This document shows positions 1 through 64,000 of a DNA stretch of 64,000 nt, piece by piece; the first letter of the stretch is position 1, and each line of letters begins with the position of its first letter. This DNA comes from Antilocapra americana. Taxonomy: Eukaryota > Chordata > Mammalia > Artiodactyla > Antilocapridae. The notes beneath the pieces were generated by a model that saw only the letters and a program-made list of their open reading frames with translations, had not been told where the DNA came from and did no database searches. The translations under genes and the position numbers were made by a program. The stretch lies in contig ML664183.1 of NCBI GenBank assembly GCA_007570785.1, forward strand, positions 13,331,778 to 13,395,777, read 5' to 3'.

Positions 1-56
1 GAAATAATGTTTATTTTTTAAAAAAATGATATGAGAAATATACAGATTCATTATTA

Positions 57-55142
<55,086 letters not shown>

Positions 55143-55448
55143 GATTCTGGCCACCGCCGCCGCCAGCAGCAGCGCCAGCAACGGCAGCAGGAGCCCCGGC
55201 CCCGCGAGCAGGAGGGCGAGGCCCCCGGGAGGAGACGCGCTCAGGGCCCGGGCCGCTCGGCTCCCTGCTGTCACCGGGCTCGGCGCAGTCCCATGGCCGC
55301 GCCACCTCGCGTCCCTCGCTCGGCCTCGCGACCCCCGGCTGCCCCGCCGCGGCGGACGCACGGAGAACCCGCCGTTCGAGCTCAGAAGCGACGCGGCGGC
55401 GGAAGCTGGCAAGGCCCCTCCCGCCAGCTCCGCGGAGCCCTGGGAGCG

Positions 55449-55460
55449 CACGTGACGTCG
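55449..55460. promoter_or_regulatory. Overlapping E-box (CACGTG) and CRE-like (TGACGTCG) sites
   Basis: CACGTG occupies 55449-55454 and TGACGTCG 55453-55460, about 310 bases upstream of the ATG. The first suits USF/MYC-type factors and the second ATF/CREB. The match is by eye and occupancy is inference. Confidence 0.55.
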
Positions 55461-55462
55461 CG

Positions 55463-55476
55463 CCGCGCGTGCGCAG
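55463..55476. promoter_or_regulatory. NRF1-like site
   Basis: The core GCGCGTGCGCAG resembles the NRF1 consensus TGCGCAYGCGCA. It sits within the CpG island close to the E-box/CRE pair, a common arrangement in housekeeping promoters. Confidence 0.5.
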
Positions 55477-55560
55477 TGGTGGTAGGCAGGCGGAACCGCC
55501 TGCGGGCTGCGCGGAGGGGTTTGTGGGAAATGTGAGGCGAGAGCCTCTGGCCGCGGGTGG

Positions 55561-56236
55561 AGTAGGGGCTTCTTCCCACCGCCATCTTTGTGGTGGGTTT
55601 TGTTGAAGTTGAATGTTTTGCTTACTGTCTTTATAAAAATAATGGATTTCTTAATGTGAATTTCCTTATTGCACAGAAAAGAACCTTTGAAAGTTTCCCC
55701 CCAATTCTGGATGTTATTTTGAACTTCTTAATGTGGACATTGTCCATGTTTTCAGCTTCCACAACCCCTTTCTCCTGGGGGTTTCTCCCTGCCACTGTCT
55801 CTTCCCTTCCCCGCAACTGCTGTTTTGTTTTTTGTGAGCCACTTCTCAGAAATGAATGAGTTGGTTGATGGGAAATTTGGATGAGCTGCCCCAAGATAAT
55901 GTGAAGAAAATTAGAAAAACATTCAGAGTTTGTTCCAGTTCCAAATTAATGATTGAGAAGTATGGCTTAGATGAATTCCTCTTTCCATAGTTAATAGTTT
56001 AGGACTAAAGGACCCGTCCTGCCTCTATGTTATGCTGACTTGGCTGAAGTGCGGATATACTGGGTATACACATGGCTGACAGTTTAATTAATTGCAATTT
56101 CTTTTCTTTTTGCCGTGAAAGCAAGAAAAGCACATAATTAACTCTCATGCCTAAGGTAGTGATCCAGCTGTTCATGATCATTCCTTACCCTATGCCCTGG
56201 TCTTAAGAAGCTGTTTAAAACTATGGTTTCACACAT
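55561..56236. other. Upstream flank of TNKS2 without a recognised gene
   Basis: Past the YY1-like site the sequence turns AT-rich. A divergent noncoding transcript could start here but no splice structure can be shown. Confidence 0.4.
55579..55589 (+). promoter_or_regulatory. YY1-like motif on the plus strand
   Basis: The stretch CCGCCATCTTT matches the strong YY1 consensus (GCCATCTT core) at the upstream edge of the island. YY1 sites in this orientation often lie just downstream of a start site, so it could mark a divergent plus-strand transcript. Confidence 0.5.
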
Positions 56237-56440
56237 GTGGAAAAGACCCTGATGCTGGGAAAAATTGAAGGCAAAAGGATAAGGTGGCAGCAGAAGATGT
56301 GATGGTTAGATAGCATCACCAACTCAATGGACATGAGTTTGAGCAAACTCCAGGCAATAGTGGAGGACAGAGGAGTTTGTCATGCTGCAGTCCTGGGGTT
56401 GCAAAGAGTTGGACAGGGCTTAGCAACTGAACAACAACAA
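56237..56440 (+). mobile_element. BovB/BovA 3' end, intergenic
   Basis: It runs from GTGGAAAAGACCCTGATGCT to GGGCTTAGCAACTGAACAAC, the BovB terminal region. It lies upstream of the TNKS2 promoter. Confidence 0.88.
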
Positions 56441-56919
56441 ATGGTTACGTAAACTGGTACATGTGACCCTTGGCATGCAGACAAGCATCTTCCCCACACC
56501 GCTCCCCCCGCCCCTCCGGTGTTGTCTTAACTTCTTAACCTGTTTTTTTTTGCCAATTCAGTGTTTGTTCGCTTGTTTGGGAACATCAACTCACTATTGT
56601 GCTAAAAGGTAGAGGATTTACATGGATGGGGGCATCTTTATAAATGTGTAAATTACATAATTATATATGTACACGATAAGTATAGATTTAAATTCTGTTG
56701 CATAATGATAAGTATCTGTGAATCCACCTAAAGAACTGGTACACCAACAATGGTATTGAATCTGTCATTTTCCTTCCATGTTTCATTACTTGTCATGTGT
56801 ATTCCCTAATTTTCTTATTCTCTGATTCTTAATTTTCAGTTTTTAATCCCTTACCATGTGTGTATTCCTCAGCATCATGTTGTTCATCTTTATTTGTTCA
56901 CCTTTACATGCCATGACCT

Positions 56920-57795
56920 TAGTTTTCTGAAGGTTGAGCTTTAAGCCAACTTTTTCACTCTCCTCTTTCACTTTCAGCAAGAGACTCTAGCTCTTCTTCA
57001 CTTGCTGCCATAAGGGTGTTGTCATCTGCATATCTGAGGTTATTGATATTTCTCCCGGCAATCTTGATTCCAGCTTGTGCTTCATCTAGCCCAGTGTTTC
57101 TCCTGATGTACTCTGCATATAAGTTAAATGAGCAGGGTGACAATATACAGCCTTGACATACTCCTTTTCCTATTTGGAACCCATGTGTTGTTCCATGTCC
57201 AGTTCTAACTATTGCTTCCTGACCTGCATACAGGTTTCTCAAGAGACAGGTCAGGTGTTCAGGTATTCCCATCTCTTTCAGAATTTTCCACAGTTTATTG
57301 TGATCCACACAGTCAAAAGCTTTGGCATAGTCAATAAAGCAGAAATAGATGTTTTTCTGGAATTCTCTTGCTTTTTCTATGATCCAGTGGATGTTGGCAA
57401 TTTGATTTCTGGTTCCTCCGCTTTTTCTAAAACCAGCTTGAACATCTGGAAGTTCATGGTTCATGTATTGCTAACACCTGGCTTGGAGAATTTTGAGCAT
57501 TACTTTTCTAGCATGTGAGAAGAGTGCAATTGTGTGGTAATATGAACATTCTTTGGCATTGCCTTTCTTAGGGATGGAATGAAAACTGACCTTTTCCAAT
57601 CCTGTAGCCACTGCTGAGATTTCCAAATTTGTGGGCATGTTGAGTGCAGCATTTCACAGCATCATCTTTTAGGATGTGAAATAGCTCCACTGGAATTCCA
57701 TTACCTCCACTAGCTTTGTTTGTAGTGATGCTTCCTAAGGCCCATTTGACTTTGCATTCCAGGATGTCTGGCTCTAGGTGAGTTATCACACCACC
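56920..57795 (-). mobile_element. BovB LINE reverse-transcriptase region
   Basis: On the minus strand a 169-codon open piece (57464-56955) encodes RT domain blocks: ELPDVQAGFRKSGGTRNQIA, FCFIDYAKAFDCVDHNKLWK, KGVCQGCILSPCSFNLYAEY and the catalytic RYADD box. The upstream linker THLEPDILECKVKWALGSIT lies at 57789-57568. The copy is truncated at both ends and inactive. Confidence 0.92.
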
Positions 57796-57829
57796 GTGAT
57801 TTCGCCGTGCAGCCGATAACGATGATTAC

Positions 57830-58288
57830 TATCAAACCCCAAAAGCAAAAACCAAAATAAGAGTTCACGTTGGTGAGGACGTGAACCCTTGTGCACTGCT
57901 GGTGTGACTGTAAAATGGTGTAACTGCTAAGGAAAACAATATGACATTTCCTCAAAAAGTTTTAAATTGAATTACAATGTGATCCAGGAATTCTTCTTCT
58001 GGGCCTATGCACAGAAGAATTGACAGCAGGGTCTTGAACAGATATTTGCACACCTATGTTCATAGCACCAATATTCACAATAGCCAAGAGGAGGAAGCAA
58101 CCCAAATGTCCATCAACAGATGCATGGATAAACAAAATGTGATATTTACGTACAAGAGAATACCATTCACTTTAAAAAAGGAAATCTGTCACATGCTATG
58201 ACAGGGATGAACTTTGAGGACAGTATGCTAAGTGAAATAGGCCAGTCACAAAAAGACAAAGACTATATGATTTCACTTATACAAAGTA
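57830..58288 (+). mobile_element. LINE-1 ORF2 3' end / 3' UTR
   Basis: Landmarks are TGTGCACTGCTGGTGTGACT, AATATTCACAATAGCCAAGA, GTCCATCAACAGATGCATGG and AAGACAAAGACTATATGATT. It is 5'-truncated. Confidence 0.85.
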
Positions 58289-58365
58289 TATTAGTTCGTT
58301 AGAGCTGCCATAATAAAATACCGCAGAGTGGGTGGCCTAAACCTCAGAAATTTACTTTCTACTCT
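58289..58365 (-). mobile_element. Short MaLR-like LTR fragment
   Basis: GTTCGTTAGAGCTGCCATAA, GAGTGGGTGGCCTAAACCTC and AGAAATTTACT match the reverse of the end of the LTR family seen at 15874-16254. Confidence 0.6.
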
Positions 58366-58530
58366 TTTTGAGGCTGGAAGAATTTTTAAGTGCATCTTAG
58401 AAAAAAGCCTAGATAGCCTTGAAGACACGGTTGGTAGAAAAAGAAGTAAAACATAATTCTGATGAATGTCCAAAAGGAAGAGAACCCTATAGAGAAAGCT
58501 TCTTTTCTTTTAGGGCATACAAATATCACT

Positions 58531-59155
58531 TCAGTTCAGTTCAGTCGCTCAGTCGTGTCCAACTCTTTGTGACCCCATGAATCACAGCACGCCAGGCCTC
58601 CCTGTCCATCACCAACTCCTAGAGTCTACCCAAACCCATGTCCATCTAGTCGGTGATGCCATCCAGCCATCTCATCCTCTGTCATCCCCTTCTCCTGCCC
58701 CCAATCCTTCCCAACATCAGGGTCTTTTCCAGTGAGTCAACTCTTCGCATGAGGTGGCCAAAGTATTGGAGTTTCAGTTTCAACACCAGTCCTTCCAATG
58801 AACACCCAGGACTGATCTCCTTTAGGATGGACTTGCTGGATCTCCTTGCAGTCCAAGGGACTCTCAAGAGTCTTCTCCAACACCACAGTTCAAAAGCATC
58901 AATTCTTCGGCGCTTAGCTTTCTTCACCGTCCAACTCTCACATCCATGGATGACCAGTGGAAAAACCACAGCCTTGACTAGATGGACCTTTGTTGGCAAA
59001 GTGTGTCTCTGCTTTTCAATATGCTGTCTAGGTTGGTCATAATCTTCCTTCCAAGGAGTAACCATCTTTTAATTTCATGGCTGCAATCACCATTTGCAGT
59101 GATTTTGGAGTCCCAAAAAATAAAGTCTGACACTGTTTCCACTGTTTCCCCATCT
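58531..59155 (-). mobile_element. BovB LINE 3' portion
   Basis: A 127-codon minus-strand open piece (59065-58682) encodes the C-terminal BovB protein, including HGCESWTVKKAKRRRIDAFE and LKLQYFGHLMRRVDSLEKTL. The 3' terminus is at the left, near the GTTCAGTTCAGTCGCTCAGT block. Confidence 0.92.
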
Positions 59156-59334
59156 ATAACAGAATGTTATTAGAAACATGAATGATAGAATAGTTCTGGT
59201 GAGGTCCTGGACGTAAATGAGGAATGTGTTATTGAACACTATAGGAAAGGTAATCCTTATAATAAAGCAACAACAAACTTGACTGAATTATGTTTTGCTA
59301 TTGAGTGAAAATAATTTATAAGAGATGAACTTGG

Positions 59335-59660
59335 GGCTACTCTGGTGGCTCAGTGGTGAAAAGTCTCCCTGTCAATTCAGGAGATGTGGGTTCCGTCCCT
59401 GGTCTGAGAAGATCCTACCTGCCGTGGGGTGACTAAGCTGGTGTGCCACAACTATTGAGCCTACGCTCTAGAGCCCAGGAACTGCAACTACTGAAGCCTG
59501 CATGCCCTAGAACCTGTGCTCTGCAACAAGAGAAGTCACGGCAATGAGAAGTCTGCACACTGCAAGTAGAGGGTAGCCCCCACTTGCAACTAGAGAAAAA
59601 CCCATTCAGCAGCAAAGACCCAGCACACCCAAAAAAGAATAAATAAATAAAATTTTAAAA
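59335..59660 (+). mobile_element. Long CHR-type SINE
   Basis: It carries the same long body as the copy at 45228: CTCTGGTGGCTCAGTGGTGA, GCCACAACTATTGAGCCTAC and AACAAGAGAAGTCACGGCAA, ending in an A-rich tail. Confidence 0.87.
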
Positions 59661-59772
59661 AAGAAAAGAAATAAAAAAATTTTTAGAAAGAGGTGAACAC
59701 AAGTAGGTTTACAAGCAACACGTAGAAAGTGGAGACTGGTTTCACCTTTTCACTTACAGTAAAATAAGAGAG

Positions 59773-59980
59773 GGGCTTCCCGGGTGGCTCAGCAGGTAAA
59801 GAATCTGCCTGCAATGCAGGAGACACGAGTTCAATCCTTGGGTCAGAAGATCCCCTGGAGGAGGGCATGACAACCCACTTCACTGTTCTTGCCTGGAGAA
59901 TCTCATGGATAGAGGAGCCTGGTGGGCTACAGACCATAGGGTCACAGAGTCAGACACAACTGAAATGACTTAGCATGCAC
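59773..59980 (+). mobile_element. Bov-tA SINE
   Basis: It is full length from GGGCTTCCCGGGTGGCTCAG to GACTTAGCATGCACTCA. Confidence 0.92.
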
Positions 59981-60815
59981 TCACGCAAAGTAAGAGAAGA
60001 TGTAAATTGATAAATAAAAGGTCAAGGAAAACAGAACCTGCAAATGATGAATTGGAAAATTCTTAGTCTACCCAGATAGCATACTCCGGAATAGGGCCAA
60101 GGGTGTGAGTGGACAACACTCTGCTATAGCAATCAGGTGTCTGTGACTTATGGATCTTATCAACCATCTCAGCAGCAACCAGCAATGGAGACAAGGTTAT
60201 CCAGGAACCCTTTTGTCTTATGGATTCTCTTGACACTCAGGGAAGACAGACAAGGTTTTGGAGAATTTTGCACCAACAGAAACACTGCCAGCCTGGACAG
60301 AAGGGGATAGAGACAGAATGAATGAAGGAAGAATGCCTCTGAGGGCAGAGCTGTGAATGCAGAGGCAAGAAAGGGTGGGGCTGCCACCTAAGAGGGCTGG
60401 GAGTACAGAACATCAAGCCACAAAGGATTATTCTTAAGCCTTGAAACCTAATAGAATTTGTCTTTCTGGGTGGTGAACTGTTTTAGAAAGGTAATCTGTG
60501 TACTCCTAATGTATTTTTCCCCCTAGTTTAGGAATGGGAATTTCTACCCCGTGACTGTTTCATCATTGTATTTTGAAAGCAGATAGTTTGTTTTCTAGTT
60601 TCATGGGTCTGTGGACAGAGAAGGATTTTGTCCCATGATGGACCGTACCCAGAGTGTTACCCATACCTGATGTAGATGACAAGATTTGGAATCATTATGA
60701 GTTGACAATATTTTGGATTTAGATTTAGTGTTGCAATGTGTTGACTTTGGGGGACTGTGGGATGGGTGAATGTATTTTATACATGGGATGGATGTAAGTT
60801 CAGGGGGAATCAGAT
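59980..60815. other. Intergenic stretch with nothing recognised
   Basis: It lies between a Bov-tA SINE and an LTR fragment. No ORF with known motifs is present. A liver-type phosphatase subunit gene (PPP1R3C) is the expected neighbour further upstream in other mammals, but none of it is seen here. Confidence 0.4.
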
Positions 60816-61010
60816 GACAGACTATACTGATATTGTCCCCTCTAAACGCATGTCCAATTTCAACCTCAGAATGTGACCTAATTTGTAAATAGGGTCTTTG
60901 CTGATGTGATTAAGTTGAGGTCATTTTGGGTTAGGATAGGCCCTATATACAATCACTTGAGTCCTTACAAGAAAAGATGAGGACACACAGACACAGACCT
61001 CCTTCACGGC
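60815..61010 (+). mobile_element. MaLR-like LTR fragment
   Basis: AATGTGACCTAATTTGTAAA, TAGGGTCTTTGCTGATGTGA and ATGAGGACACACAGACACAG belong to the same broad LTR family as the solo LTR at 15874. The right part is missing. Confidence 0.65.
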
Positions 61011-61149
61011 TGCAGTTGAAGAAGCAGTTGAGTAGTAAACTTTTCTTGGGGACTACTTAGTTTTTCTTAGTTTTCTGCTTGCAGTTATGTAAACTTGAAG
61101 ATTGTAAGGCTGAAGACTAGAAGAGTTCAATGCTTTTTTGCTGTTGCTT

Positions 61150-61306
61150 TTTAGTTGTTAAGTGTCTGGCTCTTTTGTGGTCCTGGGCAAGAATACTGGA
61201 GTGGGTTGCCATTTCCTTCTCCAGGGGATCTGCCTGACTCAGGGATTAAACCCGTGTCTCCTGCTTGGTAGGCAGGTTCTTAGCCACTGAGCCATCTGGG
61301 AAGCTC
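61150..61306 (-). mobile_element. Partial Bov-tA SINE
   Basis: It is a reversed copy with an internal gap. GGCAAGAATACTGGAGTGGG to GAGCCATCTGGGAAGCTCC is clear. Confidence 0.85.
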
Positions 61307-61899
61307 CTTCAATGCATTTTTAGTATATTCTATTTTTAACTGTTTTTGATTCTGGACAAATAATTCCTTCCAAAACATTATAGGTTTCTGGTCAATTTGC
61401 TTCTAATCAATTCTTGGGCCTGTAACCAGAGCTAAATTCTTTCACAGATGTAATTCTCAATCTTAATTTAATTTTTGCTTCCTTGATGCCATGCCTCTTT
61501 CTCTTAATATAATTATAGCTACATTAAGGCCATAAGGCTTGAGAAGGAGAGCCAACATCTTAATTTATTCTCTGCTACCTGGCGAAGTCTTACCTTGGTT
61601 CCATAAGAGTTTTCTCAATCCTATTTCCTTCTGTCTAGCTTTTGTAACCCTCCTAGGCCCCATATTCTGGGTTCTTTTTATTCATTTTTATTTCTGCTTG
61701 AAATTATCTAATTTTTACCTAAGATCATTTTGTTTTCTAATAACTCACTAAATATAATCAGTAAGAACTGTAACATTCAGTTAACTTTTTGTTTTCCCAA
61801 TGTCTTCCCCTAAGCTATGGACCTCATAGATACCTGGTTTGTCTTTCAAGTTATCTCAGACAATAGTTTACCAAATATTTTGCCATTGCTTATGTGTAT

Positions 61900-62106
61900 G
61901 TGTGTTAGTTGCTCAGTTGTGTCCCACTCTTTGCAACCCCATGGACTGTAACCCACCAGGCTCCACTGTCCATGGAATTATCCAAGCCAGAATACTGGAG
62001 TGGGTAGCCATTCCCTTCTCCAGGGGATCTTCTTGACCCAGGGTTCAAACCCAGGTCTCCTGCATTGCAGGCAGAGTCTTTACCATCTGAGCCACCAGGT
62101 GTCCCA
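61900..62106 (-). mobile_element. Bov-tA SINE
   Basis: It is a reversed full copy from GTGTTAGTTGCTCAGTTGTG to TGAGCCACCAGGTGTCCC. Confidence 0.92.
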
Positions 62107-62329
62107 CCATTACATGAATGGGATATCCACTCCCCCAGAATCATAGTATTTTCCTCACTACCTCTCCACATTTAAGCCAATGCCATACAATTTAGATTTT
62201 CTTTTACAACACCCAACTTCCAGGTTCTAATTTCTGTATTCATCAGTGATACAAAACAACCAAAATTTCAGTGGCTTAATAGGAATTTATTTATTTCTTT
62301 TTTGGGGGGGTATTTTGTGATAAGGCTAT

Positions 62330-62455
62330 ATGGTGGAGAAAGTAATGGCAATCCACTCCAGTCTTCTTGCCTGGAGAATTCCATGGACAGAGAAGCCTTG
62401 GTGGGGTCTTTGTTCATGGGGTCACAAAGAGTCGGATACAACTGAGTGACCAACA
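62330..62455 (+). mobile_element. BovA SINE monomer
   Basis: It spans GTGGAGAAAGTAATGGCAAT to GGATACAACTGAGTGACCAA, the BovA body without the tRNA head. Confidence 0.87.
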
Positions 62456-62925
62456 TACACAGGCTGTATGGAGGGAAGGTTTTTTCCCCACATGGTCATT
62501 CAGGGATCTAGTAATAGAAATTAGAAATTCTGATTTTCCATTGAGTTTCTTCTAAGGTTGCCCTTAGCTAGTATGAATTGAGATGTGCCATAAACCTAAA
62601 ATACATATGCATAAATATATCTCATTAATATTACATGTTAAAATGAAAATATTTTGATATATTAGGTTAAAGAACATTTATCCTTAAAATTAATTTACCC
62701 AATTTCTATTTTACTTTTAAAATGTGGTTACTAGAAAATTTAAAACAACAGACTTACCACTTTATATCGATCAGAATGACAAAAGTAGGAAGTCAGATGT
62801 GGAGATGATATGGAGAAACCAGAAACCAGAATCCTCTCGCACTGCTGATATCATATGGGACTTGTCCAGTTTTTACTGGGGCACAGTCATGCCCACTCAT
62901 TTATGGCTTGTCTATGGTTGCTTTT

Positions 62926-63022
62926 GGGTGTGCGTGCACGCTAACTTGCTTAAGTCATGTCCAACTTGTTGCGACCTTATGGACTGTAGCCTGCCAGGCT
63001 CCTCTGTGCATGGGATTCTATT
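62926..63022 (-). mobile_element. Partial BovA SINE
   Basis: It is a reversed fragment from GTGCGTGCACGCTAACTTGC to CTCTGTGCATGGGATTCT. Confidence 0.82.
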
Positions 63023-63489
63023 GCTATAATAGAATTGAGTAGTTGCAACAGTCTGATTCCCAAAACCTAAAATATCGAGTATCTGGATTTTTACAGGAAA
63101 AGCTTGCTGACCACTGGCCTAGTTGGTAAAACCTTGGTGTTGATGACATTACAAATATCTTCTGCAAATGGATCCCTGGGTGTTTAACTTTTTCCATGGT
63201 TTTCTTATTTTAAAAAATCCTTTATTTTAATGTAGTCAGATCCTTTCATTTTTACCTTAAGATTTGTGCTTTTCAGGCCTTTTTAAACAAGCTTTTCCAC
63301 TATCAAAGATCATAGAGATATACTCCTTCATTCTCTTAGCATTTCACACTTAGGCCTTTGATCAATATCATATTTACCTTTTTAAAAATTGATGTGAAAT
63401 TATTATCAAAATTAATAGGATAAACTATTTTCCCAACACCATGTATTAAATAACCCATTTCCCCATTGTATTGTGGTATTACCTAGAAT

Positions 63490-63662
63490 TCTATTCAAGT
63501 TCTATGTTTCAGTTGCCTCTTCTGTAAAATGATGATAATAATAGCACTTACCTCATGAGGTGACTGGGGTACGTAATTAATTGTGTTGTTACAACTAAAG
63601 CACTTAGGACAGTACCTGGTAAATAAAAAGTTTATAGTAAGTATTGGTTATTACTATTTGTG
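63490..63662 (+). mobile_element. MIR SINE
   Basis: Landmarks are TTGCCTCTTCTGTAAAATGA, ATAATAGCACTTACCTCATG, AAGCACTTAGGACAGTACCT and GTAAGTATTGGTTATTACTA. Confidence 0.8.
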
Positions 63663-63821
63663 TTAGCTCTTTCTGTGATATGTGTATCATCTGTGTGTGT
63701 ATGTATCATGGCAGGTGGCAGATATACAGGAGAAGTCAAGCCGTGAAACACATGTAAAGCCTCTGCTCATGTCACATTCACTCGCATTCCATTGACCAAA
63801 GCAAGTACTGTGGCCAAATCA

Positions 63822-64000
63822 GTGAAAGAAAGTGAAAGTGTTAGTCACTCGGTTATGTCTGACTTTTTGTGACCCCATGGACTGTAGCCTGCCAGGTTCC
63901 TCTGTGGGATATCCCAGGCAAGAATACTGGAGTGGGTTGTTATTTCCCCTTTCAGGGGATCTTCCTGACCCAGGGATTGAACCCACGTCTCCTGTGGCTC
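63822..64000 (-). mobile_element. Bov-tA SINE cut by the window end
   Basis: A reversed copy starts at AAAGAAAGTGAAAGTGTTAG and runs off the edge before its tRNA-like head is complete. Confidence 0.9.

Noticed and set aside
55143..55451. In-frame N-terminal extension of TNKS2
   Set aside because: The frame is open upstream but has no ATG. The conserved MSGRRC start at 55142 fits known TNKS2.
56955..57464. A host reverse-transcriptase gene
   Set aside because: The 169-codon frame is a fragment of a BovB LINE, with no start context and disrupted on both sides.

Overview
This is nuclear DNA from a ruminant, most likely cattle or a close relative. It carries many ruminant-type SINEs (Bov-tA, BovA), BovB/RTE LINE pieces, an L1-BT-like 3' end and CHR-type tRNA-derived SINEs. 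The gene structure is vertebrate: short exons, long AT-rich introns and one CpG-island promoter.

One protein-coding gene dominates, tankyrase-2 (TNKS2), on the minus strand. I could place 24 consecutive coding exons, from the ATG at 55142 down to position 116. The splice sites and phases join without a frame break into residues 1-1031 plus one base. These give the short N-terminus, the ankyrin repeat clusters ARC1-ARC5, a Ser-rich linker, the SAM domain and the first third of the PARP catalytic domain, ending on the first catalytic His. The remaining exons (rest of the PARP domain and the 3' UTR) lie off the left edge.

Layout: 1-3359 holds exons 24-22 (PARP start). 6831-8949 holds exons 21-20 (SAM). 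9864-13250 holds exons 19-18, with an antisense RPS3A processed pseudogene in the intron between them. 13880-38656 holds exons 17-2 (ankyrin repeats). 38657-54943 is the 16-kb intron 1, full of L1, L2, BovB, SINE and mariner insertions. 54944-55560 is exon 1 within a CpG island. 55561-64000 is upstream intergenic DNA containing only repeats as far as I can see.

I found no novel multi-gene system. The most useful observations are a GC-AG intron in TNKS2, a BovB insertion with the inverted structure expected from twin priming and bounded by a degenerate target-site duplication, an unexplained direct repeat of about 120 bp flanking exons 22-23, a near-full-length fossil mariner with both ends, a solo LTR with an intact 5-bp duplication, and an intronic hairpin of unknown origin.
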